A DNA stretch of 64,000 nt from Pseudomonadota bacterium (lineage in GTDB: Bacteria; Pseudomonadota; Gammaproteobacteria; Steroidobacterales; Steroidobacteraceae). A program made the position numbers and the translations under genes. The stretch is taken from positions 84,541 through 148,540 of the forward strand of contig JAFEDS010000018.1 of assembly GCA_018241505.1 (NCBI GenBank), in the 5' to 3' direction. Shown here piece by piece: positions 58,094 to 64,000 of the stretch. The notes beneath the pieces were generated by a model. It was not told the DNA's origin. It worked only from the letters and a program-made list of their open reading frames with translations, and searched no databases. The stretch's first letter is position 1, and each line of letters begins with the position of its first letter.

Positions 58094-60751
58094 TCAACGG
58101 CCCGCGAGCTGCTGCGCAAGCAGCAGCTTCGGGTGTGTTGCATCGACCGTATGCGACAAGTGCTCGACCGCGGCGCGGTACGCCTTGTTCGCTTCGGCGG
58201 TGTCGCCTTTCCGGGCAAGGATATTGCCCATTGTGAGCCACACCAGTCCCGTACGATTGGAATAGGGCGCGCCGCCTCGGGCCGCCTCGGCGAGCGTCAA
58301 TGACTCTCGGGCGTCTGTCTCGGCGGCGGCGAGCTGATTTTCCTGCAGGTTCAAATCGGCCCTGACCCGCAGTGCGAACGTGCTGGTCAACGGGCTCTTG
58401 GATCCGTTGATGACCCCATCGAGCGCGCTGCGTGCTTCCGCGTTTCGCCCCCGCGCCATCGCAACGGCACCGCGCAACGTCTGCATTCGCGGCGCGGGTG
58501 GGAAATTCTCGGGGACCTTGGGACCGATGATGGCGGCAGCCGCGGCGAGCTGCCGCTCCGCGGTCCCGACATCTCCCTTTTCCAACGCAACCGATGCCAA
58601 ACCCAACACACAAAAAACCTGCCCGGGCGGCATGCCTGCCTTTTCCGACCCGGCCGCGCACTGCGTGTAGCGGCTCACGGCCTCGTCGAAGCGCCCCAGC
58701 GATTCGAGCGCGCGTGCCGAGTTGTAGATGATCGCAACCTGTGGCGGCGCGCCGCTGTCGGTCTGCTCGACCATCTTCAACGACTCTTCGTATAACTCGA
58801 AGGAGCGCCGTGGCACGCCCGCGGCGTCACTGACGAGCGCCCAGTTGTTGCGCACCGAGATCGCCTCGGCGCCGCGCCCGCGACCGAGCTTTTCAAACGC
58901 AGCGAGTGATTGCGTGTAGTAGTGATCGGCGAGATCGTTCCGGTTGTTGAGATGCTCGGCATAACCCAGGGTGGACAGCAGGTTGGCTTCCAGAAACGGC
59001 GAAGGATGGGCCGCCTGGTGCAGGCGCTCGAGGGCCTGGGTCGAAAACTTCAGTGCATTGGCCGCATCGTTGCTTTGCCACGCGACCTCGGCACGGAAGT
59101 TCAGGCACAGTGCCGCCTGTTGGGTGGTGATTCCGGGTTCGGCGATGGCGGCATCCAGCACTCGGATGGCGTCGGGTGCCTTGCCGATGCTCGACAGGAC
59201 CATTGCGTGATCGCAGGCGAGCTTGCGCAGCAGGTCGGCATCGGTGGACGATTTGACGCTGCTGCGCGCTTCCTGCAGCAGTGAGTCGGCGCGGTCGTAG
59301 GAATCGGTCGCCATGTAGTACATGCCCAACATGTCGAATATCGCGGCGCGATCTTCCGGTGTGTCCCGGTACTGCGCTCTGGCAACCGTCTCGCTGCGAT
59401 TCAGCATGTCACGGATGGTGACCGGTTTGTCGGCTCCGGCGCTCTCGGTAATCACGGTATTGAGGAAGTCGGCTACCGCCTCGTTCCGCAAGGACAGCGC
59501 CAGTGCCCGATCGCGCTCCGCCGTGGCGGTGCGAGCTTCAAACAAGGCCACCGCGGCACTGGCAATCACGGCCAGCAGCGCGGTGCTACCTATCGCAACC
59601 GGCAGCCGATTGCGAGCCACAAACTTGCGCACCCGATACCACGTGTTGTCCGCTCGGGCGAGAACGGGCTCGTCGTTCAAATAGCGCTTCAGATCGTCCG
59701 CGAAGTGCTTCACGGACGCATAGCGCTCCAGCGGCGCTTTCTTCAGAGCCTTGGCGACAATGTTGTCGAGATCGCCACGCAAAGTGCGCTTGATCTGGGG
59801 CTGGCTGGCCGAGTCCGATAGCCGGCCCGGTTCGGTATCCAACAGCGAACGAATGAACTGCGGTGCGGAGTGCCCCTTCTCGCCGGTCGGGTGTTCGCCG
59901 CTGAGCAACACATAAAACAACACGCCGAGTGAATAGATGTCGGTCGCTACCGTGATCGGTCCGCCGATCACCTGTTCGGGAGCTGCGTATTCGGGCGTAA
60001 GTGCGCGTGCGCCATCCTGCGTCAACCGGGTCGCCGCTTCAGGTTGGATATCGCTTTCAACGAGTTTGGCGATGCCGAAGTCGAGCAGCTTGACGACCCC
60101 GTTGCGATCGACATAAATGTTGGAAGGCTTTATGTCTCGATGCACGATGAGGTTGGCATGGGCATGTCCGACAGCCGCCAGGACATCGAGAAACAGCCGC
60201 ACCCGTGCCTCTATGCCGAGGTCGTGGTCTTCGCAATAGCGGTCGATCGGGCTGCCCTCGACGTATTCCAGTACGAGGTACGGTTGCGCCGTGGAGGTGA
60301 CACCGGCATCCAGGATCCGTGCGATGTTCGGATGCGTGAGCCGCGCCAGCACCCGGCCTTCGCGATGAAAGCGGGCTTCTCCCCCCTGGCCCAGCAAGGC
60401 GATGCTCAGGAGTTTGATGGCAACCTGGCCCTCGAAGCGGCCGTCGCTGCGTCTCGCCAGCCATACGCTGCCCATGCCGCCGACTCCGATCGGCGCTTCG
60501 ACCGTATACGCGCCCAGGGTCTGACCGGTCAGCGAGGTGTGCTTCAGGGAAATGACCGGTTCGTTCTCGAGAAAGCCCTCCCGGTCGAGTGTTTGCAGTT
60601 GTGCGAGCAGAACCTGCAGATCGGCGGCTGTTTCAGGCTGGTTGGCGCACAGCGCATTCAGCCAGGCAACGCGTTCTTCATTCGCAAGCTCCAGCACCGA
60701 ATCGAGTAGGGGACTGAGCTCGCGCCAGCGGACTGGGTCAATGGAGGGAAT
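58094..60751 (-). CDS. Membrane Ser/Thr protein kinase with TPR domain, probable ATT start
   Basis: About 885 residues, paralogous to the 878-residue kinase at 51,431. Kinase motifs are IGVGGMGSVW, AIKLL, VHRDIKPSNIY and LLDFGIAKLV; a transmembrane helix lies near 387 (AIGSTALLAVIASAAVALF) and TPR-like repeats follow. The first usual start codon in frame is GTG 60697, but codons before it encode SIDPVRWRELSPLLDSV, which aligns with the paralogue lead PPTWQRISAALDQGL. Between that and an upstream TAG no ATG, GTG or TTG exists; ATT 60749-60751 has GGAG 7 bases upstream, so ATT is the likely start. Confidence 0.88.
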   Translation of the reverse strand: MPSIDPVRWRELSPLLDSVLELANEERVAWLNALCANQPETAADLQVLLAQLQTLDREGFLENEPVISLKHTSLTGQTLGAYTVEAPIGVGGMGSVWLARRSDGRFEGQVAIKLLSIALLGQGGEARFHREGRVLARLTHPNIARILDAGVTSTAQPYLVLEYVEGSPIDRYCEDHDLGIEARVRLFLDVLAAVGHAHANLIVHRDIKPSNIYVDRNGVVKLLDFGIAKLVESDIQPEAATRLTQDGARALTPEYAAPEQVIGGPITVATDIYSLGVLFYVLLSGEHPTGEKGHSAPQFIRSLLDTEPGRLSDSASQPQIKRTLRGDLDNIVAKALKKAPLERYASVKHFADDLKRYLNDEPVLARADNTWYRVRKFVARNRLPVAIGSTALLAVIASAAVALFEARTATAERDRALALSLRNEAVADFLNTVITESAGADKPVTIRDMLNRSETVARAQYRDTPEDRAAIFDMLGMYYMATDSYDRADSLLQEARSSVKSSTDADLLRKLACDHAMVLSSIGKAPDAIRVLDAAIAEPGITTQQAALCLNFRAEVAWQSNDAANALKFSTQALERLHQAAHPSPFLEANLLSTLGYAEHLNNRNDLADHYYTQSLAAFEKLGRGRGAEAISVRNNWALVSDAAGVPRRSFELYEESLKMVEQTDSGAPPQVAIIYNSARALESLGRFDEAVSRYTQCAAGSEKAGMPPGQVFCVLGLASVALEKGDVGTAERQLAAAAAIIGPKVPENFPPAPRMQTLRGAVAMARGRNAEARSALDGVINGSKSPLTSTFALRVRADLNLQENQLAAAETDARESLTLAEAARGGAPYSNRTGLVWLTMGNILARKGDTAEANKAYRAAVEHLSHTVDATHPKLLLAQQLAGR

Positions 60752-60834
60752 GACGGCTCTCCGGTGATGGTCAGAATGCTAGCAAATGGCGGCAATTCGT
60801 GTAGCTGGCTCGATAGAAGGCCGCGACCGCCGTC

Positions 60835-61281
60835 TCAGTGGGAGGCGTCCGGCACCAGTCGATACACGCGCTCAAACCGGGAACGCTCGACGATCCCGTG
60901 GTCTCCGGGCGCGTATTGAATGAGCCAATCACCCGCGTCGCCCCGCAGTGAATCCCCACCCGCCATTCGAGCGACACGGAAGGGCTCGCTCATCCGCTTC
61001 GCGAGCACGGTGACCGGGCGATTGCGGTAGTGCCCGGCCGCACCGCGGACCGCTGGGGGCACTGGAACGTATTTCGCTTCAAACCGGTCCCGGGAAACAC
61101 ACCATCGATCGCCCGTCGAGCCGGTGATCAGCGCATCGCCCGGTGCGTAGTGGTTGACGCCCACCGCGCTCGGCAGCTCGCCATGTTGAGTTGCGAACTC
61201 AACGGCCACTGTTTCGTCCTTGACGGCCCGGCGCGCGCCCGGATCGGATGTCAGGTCGGGGTTGTTGAGCTGTAGGGTCAT
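60835..61281 (-). CDS. PGDYG-family protein
   Basis: A 148-residue cytosolic protein. Two related segments are visible: YAPGDALITGSTGDRWCVSRDRFEAKY with VPVP, and YAPGDHGIVERSRFERVY with RLVP, so it seems to be an internal duplication of the PGDYG domain. The function of this domain is unknown. Start ATG 61279-61281; it ends 83 bp upstream of the kinase start on the same strand, and begins 9 bp after the exonuclease stop. Confidence 0.78.
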   Translation of the reverse strand: MTLQLNNPDLTSDPGARRAVKDETVAVEFATQHGELPSAVGVNHYAPGDALITGSTGDRWCVSRDRFEAKYVPVPPAVRGAAGHYRNRPVTVLAKRMSEPFRVARMAGGDSLRGDAGDWLIQYAPGDHGIVERSRFERVYRLVPDASH

Positions 61282-61290
61282 ATTGCGCGA

Positions 61291-61809
61291 TCAAACTTTG
61301 ATCTTCAGGCCCATCTGCGTTTTCATATGCAGCAGCGCTTCCGCATTCCCCATTGCATCGTCGACCGGATGGTGCGTATGGCGTGTCTTGCGCAGATGTT
61401 GGAAGTTGCCGGTGGTGTCCTTGATCAGGCCCTTGTAAAGCGAGCCGAGATTCGCCGAGCTGAACCCAAATGGATTGCGCCCGAGGAAATGGTGGAAGTA
61501 CCAGTTGATGAACTGCCAGTCGAAGCCGTTGTTGTCGGCTATGAAAATAGGGCGGCTGCTGAGGTTGGCTTTGATCCAGGCCTCGAAGCGCTCCATGACG
61601 GTCGCCGGCGGCTCGAACTGCAGGGTTTCCTCGCGGCTGAAGCCGCTCACTTTGAGCGCTTCGGGTACCCATTTTTCCGATATCGGCCGCAGCTTGCCGT
61701 AGAAGGTCCGGTTCAATGCAGGCTCAACCAGGACCGCCCCGAAACACACCATGGAATAGTCGCCGGGGATCGGGCCGTCGGCTTCGATATCCACCATGAT
61801 ATAGGCCAT
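61291..61809 (-). CDS. 3'-5' exonuclease of the DEDDh/RNase T fold
   Basis: About 172 residues starting MAYIMVDIEADGP. The catalytic acids are D and E in MVDIEADG, Asp in FIADNNGFDWQF and the His-Asp of HHPVDDAMGNAEALLH, the DEDDh layout of RNase T/PolC-type exonucleases. It probably trims RNA or DNA 3' ends; the target is unknown. No SD precedes the ATG 61809; instead TACAAT lies 7 bases upstream, so the mRNA may be leaderless. It is followed by the PGDYG gene 9 bp downstream. Confidence 0.85.
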   Translation of the reverse strand: MAYIMVDIEADGPIPGDYSMVCFGAVLVEPALNRTFYGKLRPISEKWVPEALKVSGFSREETLQFEPPATVMERFEAWIKANLSSRPIFIADNNGFDWQFINWYFHHFLGRNPFGFSSANLGSLYKGLIKDTTGNFQHLRKTRHTHHPVDDAMGNAEALLHMKTQMGLKIKV

Positions 61810-61882
61810 GGGGGGGATTGTACCGGATCTCGGGAACGGCCGGCTGTTGTCTAGATCGGCCTCGAGCGTCGACCCGGGCCCA

Positions 61883-61931
61883 GCGACCTCCGCGCGCCGC
61901 GATCTCCGCACGCCTGCGACCTCCGCACCCT
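61883..61931. repeat. Short GC-rich tandem repeat
   Basis: Three units of GCGAYCTCCGCRCxCC, 16-17 bp each, start at 61883, 61899 and 61916, followed by a decayed CTCCGCGGCGCC. They lie in the 159 bp between the aminopeptidase P gene end and the exonuclease start. The unit differs from that of the array at 33371. Confidence 0.6.
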
Positions 61932-61968
61932 CCGCGGCGCCCGGCATCGAGCGCCGCACTTCAACAGT

Positions 61969-63243
61969 CTACTTCCGTGCCTTGGCGACCCAGGCCTCGA
62001 CATCCTCGAGCTTGCGTGGAAACTGGTCACTCAGTAACTGATACCCGGTGGTGGTAATGAGCACCTCGTCCTCAATGCGCACGCCAAATTTCTTCTCCGG
62101 CAGATAAACTCCCGGCTCGACAGTGACAATGGCTCCCACCGGCAAAGGTTTCTCGTACAGACCCGTGTCGTGCACATCCAGGCCAACAAAATGACCGATG
62201 CCGTGAATGAAATCGCCCAGGTAGTGAGCGCGACGCAAGGAGTCCTCGGCAACCCGCTGCAGATCCGCCATTGAAACACCGGGCTTGATGGCAGCGAAGA
62301 CGTCTTCCTGTGCCTGGTAGACCGCCCGGTAAACAGCCGCTTGCTCGCTGTTGAAATGCCCGGAGACAGGATAGGTTCGCGTGATATCGGCGGCATAGCG
62401 GCCGTATTCCGCCGCAGCGTCGATGACGACGATCTCACCGTCTTTCAACAGGTGTGTGTTCTTGTCCCAATGCAACACAGCACCATCCGGACCCGCTCCC
62501 ACAATGGTGGGATAGCTCAGTCCAGTGGCTCCGTTGGTAAAAAATGCATATTCCATCTGAGTTTGTACGTCCCGCTCAGAGAGCCCACGCACCGTGAATC
62601 TTGCTGCCGCTTCATGGCCTGTGCGCGTGATGGAGATTGCTCTGCGCATGCGCTCGATCTCTTCCGGACTGTGCGCTTCACGCATTTCTGCGAGCAGGTT
62701 CCTTTGATAGACGATCTTGAGTCCATAACGCTCAGCTAACCGCTTGCTGAGCTGTGCATCGGCGCGATCCTCACTGGCCAGCGTGACAGGCGCGATAATC
62801 GAAACGCAGTCGTGCGATTCACCGGCGAGTGTCATTGCACTGGAGTCTTCTGGAGAGCCGCGCAAAACGCGATCCACCCCATACTTCTCGATCAGTTCCG
62901 GAGAAATGGCTTCGCGGGGCCCGGTCCAACGCTCCGCCTCGGGATCGCGTCGCTTCAGATACAACATTACCTTGCGAGTAGGGGCCTTGGGGGCCAGCAG
63001 CAGAAATGCATCTGGCTCGTTTACGCCCGTCAGCCAAAAGAAATCGCCGTCCTGGCGGAAATCTTCAGTAATTCCGGAAGCCGCGCCCTGTGCAGCGACG
63101 AGCGCGACGCACCCATTGAGCGCCTTCATGACGCGTTCCCGGCGTTCTTTGTAAATGTTGACAGGAAGGTCGGCCGGCGGCGTGGGGGTGGGATGAACGA
63201 AGCCGCTGGCAAGCGCCAGGCTCAGGAAAACCGATTCCAGCAT
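61969..63243 (-). CDS. Secreted Xaa-Pro aminopeptidase (M24B)
   Basis: A 424-residue aminopeptidase P-like enzyme with a weak signal peptide (MLESVFLSLALASGFVHP). The N-terminal domain is followed by the pita-bread catalytic domain with the metal ligands Asp (VVIDAAAEYGRYAADITR), His (GIGHFVGLDVHD), Glu (TVEPGVYLPE) and Glu (VRIEDEVLI). It removes the N-terminal residue before proline from peptides, probably in the periplasm. It reads toward the exonuclease gene, separated by the short repeat. Confidence 0.88.
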   Translation of the reverse strand: MLESVFLSLALASGFVHPTPTPPADLPVNIYKERRERVMKALNGCVALVAAQGAASGITEDFRQDGDFFWLTGVNEPDAFLLLAPKAPTRKVMLYLKRRDPEAERWTGPREAISPELIEKYGVDRVLRGSPEDSSAMTLAGESHDCVSIIAPVTLASEDRADAQLSKRLAERYGLKIVYQRNLLAEMREAHSPEEIERMRRAISITRTGHEAAARFTVRGLSERDVQTQMEYAFFTNGATGLSYPTIVGAGPDGAVLHWDKNTHLLKDGEIVVIDAAAEYGRYAADITRTYPVSGHFNSEQAAVYRAVYQAQEDVFAAIKPGVSMADLQRVAEDSLRRAHYLGDFIHGIGHFVGLDVHDTGLYEKPLPVGAIVTVEPGVYLPEKKFGVRIEDEVLITTTGYQLLSDQFPRKLEDVEAWVAKARK

Positions 63244-63384
63244 TGCGAGATCCTCTCTGTGCGGACTGTGGCCGCCGCAATGTTGCTGGAGCGGTGAGCG
63301 CTCTTCAAGGCGCTGTCACAAATACATCCCCTCTGTGGTCGTGCCGGCTTCGGAACGCCACTCGATCAATCACCGGCACGTCTG

Positions 63385-64000
63385 TCAGCGAGCTTGGTCC
63401 GATGGCGCTTGAGTGATATGGATGCGCGCTTCCAATGATGTCGGACTCGTCGCAACGATCTTGGTGCCGTTCCGCAGAGTCGCGGTCACTTGCCAAAGAT
63501 AGGTGCGACCGCGACGGAGTGGTCGGGGCGGCCGCCACGACGTTGTCCTCACTCCGTGGCTGCGCTGAACGGGGCGCAGTCCTTCATCGACGATGACGAC
63601 GGAGTACTTGGTGGCGCCGGCCAGCGGCTGCCAGGCAAATTCGGGGCGTGCGTCGGCGATTTCGTCGCCGAAGGGGCCGAGTAGGGCGAAGGTGTTCGCC
63701 GGTGGCGCGGCGGCGGCGGCCGGCTGGTTCGCGGCGTGAGGCGACGTCGTCGCTGTCGCCGTGCGTTCGTGTCCCCCGCCGGCCAATGGATTGCTCGGCG
63801 TTAACGTGCTGCGCAATTGTGAGGCACTGCTGCTGGTGGGAGCGGGCGCCTGCGCCACGGTTGCAAGGGACCCCGAGCCGTGCGATTGCTCTGCCGATGC
63901 CGTGCGTGCCTGAACCGCGCCGCCAGTTAGTGCCTGCGCGTGCTCCTGAGCCGCGGAGGTAGCGGCCGTCGTGGCCTTCGATGTTCGTTGCGCCCGCGCC
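63385..64000 (-). CDS. Partial protein with fibronectin-like C-terminal domain, N-terminus beyond the window
   Basis: An open frame runs from the right edge to the stop at 63385. The first ~125 codons are Ala/Gln/Ser/Thr/Pro-rich low complexity (a linker), then a compact beta domain begins near FALLGPFGDEIADARPEFAW with GATKYSVVIVDEG and PLRRGRTYLWQVTATLRNG, the pattern of fibronectin-III-like modules. Such C-termini are common in anti-sigma or zinc-finger membrane proteins, but the start is out of view. Ends 141 bp before the aminopeptidase gene. Confidence 0.6.
   Translation of the reverse strand, partial: ARAQRTSKATTAATSAAQEHAQALTGGAVQARTASAEQSHGSGSLATVAQAPAPTSSSASQLRSTLTPSNPLAGGGHERTATATTSPHAANQPAAAAAPPANTFALLGPFGDEIADARPEFAWQPLAGATKYSVVIVDEGLRPVQRSHGVRTTSWRPPRPLRRGRTYLWQVTATLRNGTKIVATSPTSLEARIHITQAPSDQAR

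Overview
This window looks like chromosomal DNA from a high-GC gammaproteobacterium, probably of the Xanthomonadales/Nevskiales/Steroidobacter type. That guess rests on gene content: TPR-bearing membrane Ser/Thr kinases, LytTR-type two-component pairs with membrane partners, a DUF349 protein, aerobic CobG-type B12 synthesis and a c-di-GMP-I riboswitch. I see no rRNA, tRNA, CRISPR array, transposase or phage gene. Genes are tightly packed, with many GTGA or ATGA start/stop overlaps.

1-14,700 is a cobalamin and cobalt locus. A minus-strand operon (DUF1636, cobG, cobH, cobI, cobJ, running off the left edge) sits behind a sigma70-like promoter and a canonical cobalamin riboswitch. Divergent from it are cobN, a fused ChlI/ChlD-type ATPase subunit and cobW, which together can supply a cobaltochelatase and its metal chaperone. 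After a convergent boundary come cbtB, cbtA and a small unknown protein, then a 4HBT thioesterase. 14,690-18,642 holds a LytTR response regulator, its LytS-like kinase, a membrane acyltransferase and a HAD hydrolase.

18,900-19,711 is a c-di-GMP-I riboswitch in front of a lipoprotein with a fibronectin-III-like domain. 20,040-26,024 is a GntR-headed catabolic-looking operon (TIGR04076 protein, aldo/keto reductase, MFS carrier, S33 hydrolase, MTA/SAH nucleosidase), followed by an MddA-like thiol methyltransferase. A perfect palindrome just after the promoter -10 box suggests autoregulation. 26,078-29,871 pairs an asparagine-synthetase/lasso-cyclase-like protein with a TPR-sulfotransferase. 30,085-33,353 has a second LytTR module and an SRPBCC-ArsR pair preceded by two matching inverted repeats 40 bp apart.

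33,483-48,179 is mostly metabolic: a GH94 phosphorylase, an AbrB-type membrane protein, folK, a propeller-GGDEF cyclase, a secreted phosphoesterase, DUF349, a cytochrome c and a PQQ dehydrogenase. 48,234-51,328 is disturbed: a glycosyltransferase family 9 gene, a lower-GC secreted propeller gene, the C-terminal piece of a second GT9 gene and a 54-residue lipoprotein. 51,431-60,751 is bracketed by two paralogous Ser/Thr kinase-TPR genes. Between them lie a type II thioesterase, an rtcB RNA ligase pseudogene with an internal deletion behind a hairpin-rich leader, a conserved hypothetical gene and an M20 peptidase. The second kinase appears to start at ATT. The right end has a PGDYG protein, a 3'-5' exonuclease, a secreted aminopeptidase P and a partial secreted-type protein running off the edge.
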